Assembly: GCA_963989385.1 (NCBI GenBank)
Contig: OZ022501.1
Span: 98,850,502-98,914,501, forward strand
Length of the DNA: 64,000 nucleotides
Origin: Ctena decussata
Taxonomy: Eukaryota; Mollusca; Bivalvia; Lucinida; Lucinidae
Direction: 5' to 3'
The notes under the pieces are model-generated. The model was not told the origin of the DNA. It did no database searches and was given only the letters and a program-made list of their open reading frames with translations. The position numbers and the translations under genes are program-made. Below, one piece after another: positions 44,829 to 55,398 of this stretch (position 1 is the stretch's first letter; each line of letters opens with the position of its first letter).

Positions 44829-47800
44829 AAAACCAGAGGACCAATGGTCCTGTAGCTCACCTGACACTTGGTCCTGGTATATATTTTAATGCTTTTATAC
44901 ATGTATATAGCACCAGGGCAGAGGCAGATAACCCCGCTCCCTTAAGGATTAATGTTGAGTCCCAATTCTATATACCAAGCCACAAGGTCACTGGGCCTTT
45001 GTTTCTGGACAAAGATTTCTGAAGGGTTTTTATCATATATGGGTGTGGCGGCCACCATGTTCATGTGACCATGACCATCTGAACAAACTTTGATTCCTTT
45101 GACCCAGTATTAAAGCTCTATATGAAATACAGTAATCATTTGTATAAACTATGATGGGCCTGAGTGCCCAATGCTACATACTGGTACCAAGTTTCAAGGT
45201 TATAGGCCTTTCGGTTCTCAAGAAAAAGACGTTTGAAGAGTTTTTACCATATATGGGCATGGTGGCCATCTTGGTCAAGTGACCAAGACCATCTGAACAA
45301 ACTATGGTTCCTTTAAGCCGGTGAAGCTCCATATGAAATATGGCTTCAATTGACCCTAGTGGCCTCTGAGAAGATGTTTGAAAATGTTGACGGGTGACAC
45401 AATCTCAATGACCATGTACAAAAGACAAAGAATGACCTTGACCTTTAACAACTAAATATCTTCATCTGGTCATTTAGTCAACCATATATACCAAATATTG
45501 CACCTTAGACTTAAATAGTTTCTGAAAAATCCACTGTTTAAGAATTTTCCCATATAAAAGCCTACATAATGTACCAAAGTTGACAGTGTCATAAATTAGG
45601 TCAAGGTCAACGCACAATCATTTGTATAAACTATGATGGGCTTGAGTGCCCAAAGCTACATACCAAGTTTCAAGGTCATACGCCTTTTGGTTCTGGAGAA
45701 GAAGATTTTGAAGGATTTTTACCATATACTGGCATGGCGGCCATCTTGGTCAAGACCCCGAGAACAAACTTTTATTCCCTGATCACACTTAGACTCCATA
45801 TGAAATTTTGCTTCAATCAGACCAGTGGTTTCAGAGGAGAAGATGTTTTGAAAATCTTGATAACGGACAGACCGACAAAATGACCTTGACCTTCAGTGAC
45901 AAAAAGTTTCCCATATAAAGGCCTAACATACCAAAGTTGACCATGTCGTAAATTAGATCAACGTCAATGCAAGGTCATCATTTGTATTAACTATGATGGG
46001 CCCGCATGCCCGATGCTACATACCAAGTTTCAAGGTCATAGGCCTTTTGGTTCTAGAGAAGAAGATTTTTGAAGGGTTTCTACCATATATGGGCATGGCG
46101 GACATCTTGGTCATGTCACCCAGACCCCGGGTATAAACTTTCGTTCCCCTATCCCACTGAGACACCATATGAAATTTGGCTTTAATCGGCCCAGTGGTTT
46201 CAGAGGAGAAGATGTTTGAAAATCTTGATGACGGACAGACCGACAAAATGACCTTGACCTTCAGTAACATTTTATCTTCATCTGGTCATTTAGTTGACCA
46301 TCTGAACAAACTATGGTTCCTTTAAGCCGGTGAAGCTCCATATGAAATATGGCTTCAATTGACCCTAGTGGCCTCTGAGAAGATGTTTGAAAATGTTGAC
46401 GGGTGACACAATCTCAATGACCATGTACAAAAGACAAAGAATGACCTTGACCTTTAACAACTAAATATCTTCATCTGGTCATTTAGTCAACCATATATAC
46501 CACATATTGTACCTTAGACTTAAATAGCTCCTGAGAAATCCACTATATAAGTGTTTTCCCATATAAAGCCTAAAATACCAAAGTTGACCATGCCGTAAAT
46601 TAGGTCAAGGTCAACGCAAGGTCATCATTTGTATAAACTATGATGGGCCCGCATGCCCGATGCTACATACCAAGTTTCAACGTCAAAGGCCTTTTGGTTC
46701 TGGAGAAGAAGATTTTTGAAGGGTTTTTACCATATATGGGCATGGCGGCCATCTTGGTCATGTGACCCAGACCCCGGGTATAAACTTTCGTTCCCCCATC
46801 CCACTGAGACTACAAATAAAATTTGGCTTCAAATCTCCCCCGTGGTTTCAGAGGAGAAGATGTTTGAAAATCTTGACGATGGATGGTCTGACAGAATGAC
46901 CTTGACCTTTAAAGACATGATATCTTCATCTGGTCATTTGTTTGACCATGTATACAACATATTGTACCTTAGACTTAAATAGTTTCTGAGAAATCCACTG
47001 TTTAAGCGTTTTCCCATATAAAAGCCTAACGTACCAAAGTTGACCATGCCGTAAATGAGGTCAAGGTCAATGCAAGGTCATCATTTGTAAAAACTATGTT
47101 GGGCCCGCATGCCCGATGCTACATACCAAGTTTCAAGGTCATAGGTCTTTTGGTTCTGGAGAAGAAATTTTTGAAGGGTTTTTACCATATATGGGCATGG
47201 AGGCCATCTTGGTCATGTGACCCAGACCCCGGGTACAAACTTTCGTTCCCCCATCCCACTAAGACTCCATATGAAATTTGGCTTCAATCAGACCAGTGGT
47301 TTCAGAGGAGAAGATGTTTGAAAATCTTGACGACGGATGGTCCGACGGAATGACCTTGACCTTTAGTGACATAATATCTTCATCTGGTCATTTAGTTGAC
47401 CATGTATACCAAGTATTATACCTTAGACTTAAATAGTTTCCGAGAAATCCACTGTTTAAGCGTTTTCCCATATAAAAGCCTAACGTACCAAAGTTGACCA
47501 TGCCGTAAATTAGGTCAAGGTCAACGCAAGGTCATGATTTGTACAAACTATGATTGGCTCGCATGCCCGATACTATATACCAAGTATCAAGGTCATAGGC
47601 CTTTTGGTTCTGGAGAAGAAGATTTTTGAAGGGTTTTTACCATATATGGGCGTGGCGGCCATCTTGGTCATGTGACCCAGACCCTGGGTACAAACTTTCA
47701 TTCCCCCACCCCACTGAGACTCCATATGAAATTTGGCTTTAATCGGCCCAGTGGTTTCAGAGGAGAAGATGTTTGAAAATCTTGACGACGGATGGTCCGA

Positions 47801-48299
47801 CCTTGACCTTTAGTGACATAATATCTTCACCTGGTCATTTAGTTGACCATGTATACCAAGTATTGTACCTTAGACTCAAATAGTTTCTGAGAAATCCACC
47901 GTTTAAGCGTTTTCCCATATAAAAGCCTAACGTACCAAAGTTGACCATGCTGTAAATTAGGTCAAGGTCACCGCAAGGTCATGATTTGTATAAACTATGA
48001 TGGGCCCGCATGCCCGATACTACACACCAAGTATCAAGGTCATAGGCCTTTTGGTTCTGGAGAAGAAGATTTTTGAAGGGTTTTTAACAATATATGGGCG
48101 TGGCGGCCATCTTGGTCATGTGACCCAGATACCCCGAACAAACTTTCGTTCCCCCAACCCATGGAGGCTCCATATAAAATTTGGCTTTGATCGGCCCAGC
48201 GGTTTTGGAGGAGAAGATGTTTGAAAATGTTGACGGACGGACGACGGATGCCTGGCTATACTATAAGCTCACCTATGAGCCTAAAGGCTCAGGTGAGCT
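44829..48299 (+). mobile_element. HINE family B, full length, about eight units
   Basis: Starts AAACCAGAGGACCAATGGTCC and AGCTCACCTGA. Units of about 380-430 bp carry 'ggtcaaggtcaacgcaaggtcat', 'gatgggcccgcatgcccgatgctacataccaagt', 'ttctggagaagaagatttttgaagggtttttaccatatatggg' and 'ggtttcagaggagaagatgtttgaaaatcttgacgacgg'. Ends with a short GACGGACG tract and a GCTCACCTATGAGCC..GGCTCAGGTGAGCT hairpin. The first units are the most diverged. Confidence 0.78.
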
Positions 48300-48304
48300 A
48301 AAAA

Positions 48305-49343
48305 ACTAGAAATGTGTCCATATGACACGGATGCCCCCGCCTAGTGCCCGAAGTATGATGGCGCCTTGTTTAAGGTACTAGCACTTGTAGCATAACTAGA
48401 TTCACAAAGGCAGACTTCTGTGGTACATGTTTTATTGCTTTCCTTGGGCAGATGTATTGTACTTCTTGGATCAAGAGAAGTGTGTGTGTGTGGGGGGGTG
48501 TGGGTGTGTGTGTGTGTGTGTGTGGGGAGGGGGGGGGGGGGGCATGACTGATATGTGATGACATTCTGTATCTTATCACAGAAATGGGTGCCATGCAACT
48601 TTCCAAAAGAAATAGCCCGGAAACAAGAAACTTTTCAAAAACTAACGAACGAAACCATTATTGTATGAAATGAAGTTGAAAAAGGGCCATAACTCCCACA
48701 ATAATCGACAGATTTTGCCCAACATCGAACTAGACCTGTATTTTATGAGTATATACCTGTGTATAAAATATGAATTCAATACACCAATGCTTTCAAAAGA
48801 TATCGAACGGAAACCATTTCTTCATACAAAATGAAATCGAATAAGGGCCATAACTCCCACAATAATCGACAGAATTTGCCCAACATTGAACCTGACCTGT
48901 ATTTTATGAGTATATACCTGTGTATAAAATATGAATTCAATACACCAGTGCTTTCGAAAGATATCGAACGGAAACCAATTTTTCATACAAAAAGAAGTTG
49001 AAAAAGGGCCATTACTCCCACAATAATCAACTGATTTTGCCCAACATCAAACTTGACCTGTATTTTATAATTATATACCTGTGTATAAAATATGAGTTCA
49101 ATACACCAATACTTTCAAAAGATATCGAACGGAAACCAATTTTTCATACAAAATGAAGTCGAAAAAGGGCCATAACTCCCACAGTAATCGACGAATTTTA
49201 CCCAACATCGAACTTGACCTGTATTTTATAATTTTATAGCTGCTTATGAAATATGAATTCAATATACCAATGCTTTCAAAAGATATTGAACGGAATCCAT
49301 TTCGTACGTACGCTACGTACGTACGGACAGCGGTGATACTATA

Positions 49344-49375
<32 letters not shown>

Positions 49376-49398
49376 TTTTTAATGGCGGGGGCATAACA
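48305..49398 (+). repeat. HINE-like family G, copy 2
   Basis: Starts six bases after the family B element. The 5' part carries ATGCCCCCGCC (48331-48341) and the 3' end carries its exact inverse GGCGGGGGCAT. It has five units of about 150 bp, then a CGTACGTACG tract (49304-49324), a poly-C run of about 27 bases (49346-49372) and the end hairpin. A (GT)n tract and poly-G lie at 48481-48542. Confidence 0.7.
48480..48542 (+). repeat. GT microsatellite and poly-G
   Basis: Alternating GT with short G runs at 48480-48524, then a GGGAGG-led G run to 48542. Lies in the 5' region of the family G element and is absent from copy 1. Confidence 0.9.
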
Positions 49399-49629
49399 AT
49401 GACATTCATCACAACAATGAAATTTGGCATGTTAGGTAAAATATAATGTTTCACTCTATTCTACTTTTTCAACTGACTTGAAAAATGAACATAACCACTT
49501 CCTGTTTGTAAATGATGTAAGCGATGCAGAATAAATACTGCCATTCCGGTACAAAGTTGTTGGTCATTACAAAATTCTTCATAATGTCAATTTCATCATC
49601 ACTTATGTATGTTTCTATTGCTATTTTGG

Positions 49630-50035
49630 ACTCTATGACTGCAAATTCATTTGGAGGTGTCTGGGTACATGCCCATAATTTTTAGCCATTTTTACAAAGC
49701 GGAACAACTTTACTGACTTCATGTTTGTTTACCTTGAGAAGAAACCACTTCCACAAACAACAAATTAGATCCTAAAGGAACAAATTCTTTTCTATAAGAG
49801 TTGACCTCTATTAAGAAGGGAGGCCTAACAGAAATAGCAGAATTGCTTCTCCTGAAAGTTATCCTTTTATCTTAAATATAATATTTGTTAAGTTTTGATT
49901 TGGGTTTTTTATTAATTTTTGTTCTTTGAAAAGGTTCTTGAACTAATAACCGTACAGAAGGAAGGCAAAACTGAAAACTGCAGAGTTGCTTCCCCTGAAA
50001 GTGTAGCCATTCACCTTAATATAAACAACACTGTT
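49630..50035 (+). repeat. Interspersed repeat family J (copy 3, with a partial second unit)
   Basis: 49797-49935 is nearly identical to 52590-52735 ('gagttgacc..agaagggaggccta', 'tagcagaattgcttctcctgaaagttatcctttt'). 49936-50035 repeats part of it. A poly-A run follows at 50045-50065. Confidence 0.58.
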
Positions 50036-50148
50036 GTAAAAGACAAAAAAAAAAAAAAAAAAAAATAAAAGCACCACTGTACTTTAATGTTTTTATTATA
50101 AAATTCCAACAAGTTGGTTTAACCATCCTTAAAATTTAACAGTATATA

Positions 50149-51059
50149 CGAGGGGCGTTCGAAAAGTAATGCAAATGACGTAATTTCTCGGTAACCAATA
50201 TAAAAACAGAACTTCTGATTGCAAAAACACATAAAGCTATGATATACGTAGGAAAGTCTGCAAACACGGTGTATTTTTTAAAAAAGGGCGCATTTTTATC
50301 ATCTTTGAAAGAGGTATACCCTAAAGACACTGCAGAATTTTAGTTTAGTAGGTCGTAATTTATATATCGTCAGTCTTTGATTTTTTTTTATTTTTGCTAC
50401 TTAAAGACAGTGCCCAGGCAATGTTGTCCTGTAAATATCGCGGAAATTATTTTAAATCTGGGTTCCATTCTGGCCCGGGAATATGGATTATGTAGCAAAT
50501 CCATAGTAGCAAATTCCCCCTTTCTACCAAAAATTAAATGATTTCGTAATGAAAACAAGTGTATTAGCATTCAAAATCTTGTCAGCAAGAGCATTTACAC
50601 GGGTCAACGAAAACCTGTCAATAAATTCAAATTAATGCCAAAAACGAAGCCTCTACAAGCTTTTAAAAATGACGTTAACGTATATTTCAATAACGTCATA
50701 AGAATTGCGCATTGCTTTGCCAGGAATAAATCGATAACAGTTGCCACCCTTCTACCTTTTGTATGAATATTGTAGGCAACAATGGACAACTAACTGACAA
50801 AGATTAATTTTGTATTTGCAATGATATTTGACTTGAATGCCCAACACTGAAATGATTTTACATATGAAAATAGCCCAGTGGTATGACAGGGGCCTAATAA
50901 AATGTGTTGTAAGACAATATGGAAAGGTGTCTTTGTACAGCGTTTGGTATCATTGTAAAGACAAAATGTAGTGTTTTCAGCATATGCATAGCATTTGTAC
51001 CCAGTTTTCCCCTAAACAAAGTTATAAGGCCATTTGCATTACTTTTCGAACGCCCCTCG
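50149..51059. mobile_element. 911-bp mariner-type TIR element
   Basis: TIRs CGAGGGGCGTTCGAAAAG.. continuing TAATGCAAATG are identical at both ends over about 29 bp and flanked by TA (50147-50148, 51060-51061). No transposase remains. Its right TIR abuts the donor of the exon at 51067-51159. Confidence 0.82.
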
Positions 51060-51066
51060 TACTTAC

Positions 51067-51159
51067 ACCTGGTCTGTTCGGCTGATTATCACCCCCTGAT
51101 TCATTACCAGTGACAACCTCTGAAATAATAATATCGAAACCATCAGTCATGATACTCAG
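51067..51159 (-). CDS. MYRF: MYRF exon: start of the C-terminal lumenal region
   Basis: 93 nt, 31 codons in phase 0 at both ends. Acceptor ACAAAACAG (ends 51160), donor CCAGGT|GTAAGT (51066). It encodes LSIMTDGFDIIISEVVTG followed by a polar NESGGDNQPNRPG tail. An alternating hydrophobic strand here resembles the first strand of the MYRF C-terminal domain. It joins 52115-52308 and 18046-18184 in phase. A weaker alternative acceptor inside (TTATTTCAG) would give a frame closing on TGA/TAA near the donor, so it is not used. Confidence 0.55.
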
Positions 51160-51665
51160 CTGTTTTGTATATGTTTTTATCAAACAAAACTAACATTGTC
51201 GATTCGAATCATAACTGGCTTCTTCCCATTTAGATGCCAAAACGTATTTTGTGGAAAAGAAAAATATGTAATACTGATTTTTAACCACATCTGAAGCTCC
51301 AATTCTGTAAAAGTGTGTATCATAATCACAGTAATATCTACTGTAAAATTTGTAAGTACAAAAATGTATTATGACAGATAGGGCTGAGCAAGCAGGGTAG
51401 ACCCACATCAGACTGTTCCTGAAAAAAGCAGTCAGATCAGGGTCTACACTATTTGCCATTTCATCTGCATCTTTTGAATACATTATTGCATTGTAAAACC
51501 AAACTGTTTCATTTTTTTGACAATACTGACCAGTATGTTAGGTCTTCCGATTCTTAGAATCAGTACTCTTTATTCAAATTAATATCCTCACATCCTCTCA
51601 CCAGCATACAGAATGGATTTCATGCATGCGCCACCAGGTGCCTTTCCTCACTCAAACAGATTAAC

Positions 51666-51890
51666 GAGCTGCAACACGAGCAAACCAACAAAGTGGCATG
51701 TGTGCCCAGGGAAGACGGCACCTGCCAAGTTTAATCACAGTCTTTGCTGTATGCATGGAGATAGCTTAGATCCTTAGCTACCCTGTAGGTGCACAGGAAA
51801 GACTCTGATCAGGCTGGGCATCCCCCTAGACTGATCTGAGTCGTCGCTTGGCATACATGCCACTTTGTTGGTTTTCTCATGTATCAGCTC
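51666..51890. mobile_element. Palindromic MITE family M, copy 2
   Basis: 'caaaccaacaaagtggcatg' at the left is inverted as 'catgccactttgttggtttt' at the right. Confidence 0.72.
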
Positions 51891-52114
51891 AATTGATCAA
51901 TGTCAGCCAGAACACAAAGCCCATCTGTTTTACAGTTAATTATTTACCGGATCCATACCAGTCTGACGACTGGACTGCCATGGATGGTACTGAAAGCTGT
52001 TCTCAAAACAAAAAGGCAGTTTCAGAATTATATAGGGTGAAAGGATATTGAACATGTGAAAAAAAGGCAGCCACAGCTACAGCTTGAATAATTCTTGAGA
52101 ACTAAACAACTTAC

Positions 52115-52308
52115 GATGGGTGGGTTAACAGAAGGCATGCAGACATGGGTACTGGCTGCTCTTTTCTGTGCTTCAATCGCTGTTCTGAAAGCTTTGTAGC
52201 CACTTAGCTCGTAGCCGGTACCGTCAGACTGAGTCTCATCACAACATTTTCTCTCACATTGGGAGACGGAACAGTTCTCTTTAATATTTACAGGGCCTAA
52301 AATAGGAT
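52115..52308 (-). CDS. MYRF: MYRF exon: Cys-rich lumenal linker
   Basis: 194 nt with acceptor TTACATTTTTCAG (ends 52309) and consensus donor CCCATC|GTAAGT (52114). It reads two bases plus 64 codons. The sequence around NCSVSQCERKCC has clustered cysteines and an N-C-S sequon, then a helix-prone AFRTAIEAQKRAAS stretch and VNPPI. It enters with two bases that complete AAT with the A ending exon 52931-53028. A Cys-containing stretch between the membrane segment and the C-terminal domain fits MYRF, but the segment is poorly conserved, so the gene name rests on order and phase. Confidence 0.66.
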
Positions 52309-52439
52309 CTGAAAAATGTAATATCTCACAATGTCATGATGGAAACTTTCAACAGGGCAACTTTTGGATATGCTTATATTAGAGGAAGTATTTGTGAAGT
52401 TTTGATCGTGAATGGTTCTTCAGATCGATTTTTGAAGTG

Positions 52440-52735
52440 TATGAGCACACCTCCATGTTTTCCACCATTTTTACAAAGGGGAACAACTTTTGTGACTTCC
52501 TGTTTGCCTCTCTGGATGACAAAGCTCATCCAAAATGGGGTCTACTCTTAGAGAAGAAAGACTTTGCTAATAGTGCAATCTCTTTCCTTCAAGAGTTGAC
52601 CCCTATTTAGAAGGGAGGCCTAAACAGAAATAGCAGAATTGCTTCTCCTGAAAGTTATCCTTTTATCTTAAATATAATATTTGTTAAGTTTTGATTTGGG
52701 GTTTTTATTAATTTTTGTTCTTTGAAATGGTTCTT
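52440..52735 (+). repeat. Interspersed repeat family J (copy 4)
   Basis: See 49630-50035; the two share about 140 bp at very high identity near the 3' end. Confidence 0.58.
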
Positions 52736-52930
52736 TGACCGTAATCAGCATTTCACCATATTTTTATATTCACAATTCACAAAAATGAGACTTTACCGAA
52801 TATTTCTTGGCTAACTGTATCTGAACAGCTGTGTAAATGTATGGAAACAGAACATTTGCATTTTTTTTTTACTATGGTGTTCTTCAAAATTAAGCACCTG
52901 TTAAGTGTAAGTCATTACAGAAATACTTAC

Positions 52931-53028
52931 TTTTAGTTGTAGGACGAGGTGTTGTATGTGAGGGAACAATGACAGGAGCTGTTGTTTTACTGCTCGGTAT
53001 AGGACTAACAAAGGGAATGTTTGTACCA
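52931..53028 (-). CDS. MYRF: MYRF exon: Thr/Pro-rich linker
   Basis: 98 nt with acceptor TATATTTACAG (ends 53029) and donor AAAA|GTAAGTA (52930). It reads one base, 32 codons and one base. The product (IPFVSPIPSSKTTAPVIVPS.., TPRPTTK) is a Ser/Thr/Pro-rich, probably O-glycosylated spacer. Phase out (1) matches phase in of 52115-52308. Confidence 0.62.
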
Positions 53029-53334
53029 CTGTAAATATACAATACAAAATTTACTAAAACCACCACAATTTATGTGATTATAATAATAACTAAACCAAAA
53101 AGTTGTTGTTATTCTTTAGTATATTACAGATCTTCAAGCAATAACATTAACATGGTATCTGATATCTGTTCATTTTTCAGAGATAAATATTTTGTGACCC
53201 CTAAATTTAGCTGTGTCACTATGTTCCGTTGAGGGTTAAAAATCTATGTTTTAAGGAGAATTCAGAAAAATCATTCAGAATTCTCGTCAGAAGTCTCAGC
53301 ATATTCCGGACCTCTGTTATTAAATCTTTTATTA

Positions 53335-53398
53335 ACCCTATTGCACTCAGAATGGCCAAAACTCTATAGAGTTTTGGCCATTCTGAGTGCAATAGGGT
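53335..53398. repeat. Perfect 64-bp palindrome with no loop
   Basis: 32-base arms from ACCCTATTGCACTCAG to its exact inverse, centred on CTCTATAGAG. Lies in a MYRF intron 307 bp upstream of exon 52931-53028. Confidence 0.97.
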
Positions 53399-53979
53399 AA
53401 AAGCAAAATCACATACTGCTTATGCAGTTGTCTCCATTAAAATTTCTACATGGTTCTTTATAACCATGTTTTGAGGAAGTGATTCTGTATATGACTATCT
53501 ATAGCCCACTGGTTTGTTAAACATCAACATAAATTGTAACTTCCAAATAAACTGAACAATGAACAATGTTCATTGCACTCTAAGCGTGGAAAATAAACAA
53601 CATCATAATAAAGAAACCATTTCAATTTAAGATATATATATGATTCATGAAGTATAAATATCATGGCCTGTTTGTTCAAAACTAACGACGTCATTACTTA
53701 ATGTTTCATTTAAACTTCAAACCATTTCTATCTTAAATACATCAATATTTTTTGTTGGAAAAATGTGAAAAGCTTTTGCACTGCAACATTTTTTCAACAA
53801 AAAATATCAGTGTATTTGGTTATAAAGTTGAAAAACACTTAAGAGGATGACCTCTAAATGAGCTTGTTACCCTAACCCTGGTTTGAACAACTGGGCCTTG
53901 TTTGGTATTCCAGCAGCTGTACAGTACAAAGATTTCACAGACTTCAAAATATAATCCCATTCCCGCAAGAGGTGGAAAT

Positions 53980-54216
53980 GAGCCAGGACACATCAAAACC
54001 AACAAATGGCATGTGCACCAAGCAAAGACTCATATCAGGCTGGGCATCTGTCCAATCTGATCAGACTCTTCACTGTGCACTTAAACCGTAGCTAAAGGTC
54101 TAAGCTAGCTCCATGCATGTAGTGAAGACTCTGATCAGATTGGGTGGATGCCCAGGCTGATGTTAGTCTTCGCCAGGCGCCATACCACTTTGTTGGTTTT
54201 GTCATGTCAAGGCTCA
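53980..54216. mobile_element. Palindromic MITE family M, copy 3
   Basis: 'gagccaggacacatcaaaacc' left, inverted as 'ggttttgtcatgtcaaggctc' right; inner CTGATCAGA blocks as in other copies. Confidence 0.72.
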
Positions 54217-54228
54217 AAAATTTCAACC

Positions 54229-54345
54229 ATTAATGGGGTACCATTACAGACAGCCTTTCCATATCACCTACAGTCCCATCATCCTGATATGACTGAAATA
54301 CTATTGAAAAGGATGTAAACTCTCAAGTCATCCATCCATCCTAAT
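54229..54345 (+). repeat. SINE-2, headless copy
   Basis: 'catcctgatatgactgaaatactattgaaaaggatgtaaa..caagtcatccatccatcc' is the inverse of 18511-18600. Confidence 0.6.
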
Positions 54346-54424
54346 CTAAATCGACCATGGATTAATGCTAGGAGAGTGAAATAAATTTTACATGTTTCCC
54401 ACTTTCAGATTTTGTTTCACTTAC

Positions 54425-54474
54425 CCTGTATCCTTATACTGGTTATTTATTGTTGTGGAATGATGTTTCTCATT
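54425..54474 (-). CDS. Weak candidate MYRF exon
   Basis: 50 nt, phase 0 in and two bases out, with a good donor ACAGG|GTAAGTG (54424). The acceptor (CAGTAG, 54475) has a poor pyrimidine tract. It reads NEKHHSTTINNQYKDTG, and the final GG is completed to Gly by exon 52931-53028. Phase fits both neighbours; the short length makes chance possible. Confidence 0.28.
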
Positions 54475-54584
54475 CTACTGCTCGAGTATATACAAAACTG
54501 TGATTGAAATGAGACTGAAAATAGAAAGTGCATGTCAAGTAGTGTTGAATACTGGCCACAGGTTCATAACTGATCATCATCATT

Positions 54585-54822
54585 TGAGCCGCCACCTACC
54601 AAAACAACGAAGTGGCATGTGCATCCAGCAAAGACTTAGATCTGCCTGTGCATCCATGCAGTCTGAAAGGAGTCTTTGCTTTGCACTTAAAGAGTAGCTA
54701 ATGGTCTAAGCTACCTCCATGGGAACACAAAAGACTCTGCTCTGGCTGGGTGGATGCCCATGCTGGTCTATGCCCTCACTGGGTGCCCATGCCACTTTGT
54801 TGGTTTTCTGGTGTTGTGGCTC
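54585..54822. mobile_element. Palindromic MITE family M, copy 4
   Basis: 'gagccgccacctaccaaaac' left and 'gttttctggtgttgtggctc' right form inverted ends; the inside is CTGATC-poor compared with the other copies. Confidence 0.7.
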
Positions 54823-55224
54823 ATTTGTTTTGTAAACACGACCAATATATTAAAATTTCAACATTTTCAACCAGCTTTCAAGTTATTAAGATTACAGAAT
54901 TTAAATTGATTTTAAGATTTATTTTCTACAAGACTACTGTATTGTTTCAGCTCTCTCTCCTTGGTGTGGCGAGAAAAAATCCAAAACTCATGCAAATTCC
55001 CTGTCATGAAGATGCTGCATGCTTTTGTAAAAATTTACAATGTAAATGGACTGGTTCTTTGGTATTTACTTGATAAAATGAAAAATTTGCAAGGGAAAAA
55101 TAGTCTGGGTGTTTAATAATACCAGTGGAGATTTAACAAGAAAATCTGCTGGGAACATACATGTCTATGTGTGCAATTTTCAATTAAACAATGCCTTACT
55201 GAATGGATGAAGGTGAAATACTGA

Positions 55225-55323
55225 AATGTGCTTAAGTATTGGGACACCCAAAAATAATAAATTTTCCATTTGGGACAAATGGAAAATTAATTATTTTTAG
55301 GTGTCCCAAAATTAAGGCACATT
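55225..55323. repeat. 99-bp fold-back element
   Basis: AATGTGC..TTGGGACACC..AAATTTTCCATTTG on the left pairs with its inverse on the right around GGAC, with few mismatches. The stretch around it (54823-55396) holds no exon I can support. Confidence 0.75.
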
Positions 55324-55398
55324 ACGGTAATCATTAGACATGAGAATACCACCAGCAAAAATGAACACAAACCTGCAGGTCTATGTCAGTCCCAAGTA

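Noticed and set aside
46653..46982. ORFs with KGFYHIWAWRPSWSCDPD-type protein text (also near 3219, 4427, 41809, 47096, 63369)
   Set aside because: These are chance frames through HINE core units ('ttttaccatatatgggc..ggccatcttggtcatgtgacc'). They shift frame between units and have no start or splice context.
54750..55073. Plus-strand ORF ending in a Cys-rich tail (CHEDAACFCKNLQCKW) after a TTGTTTCAG acceptor-like site
   Set aside because: The start lies in MITE M copy 4 and no partner exon was found. It could be a terminal exon but cannot be supported.
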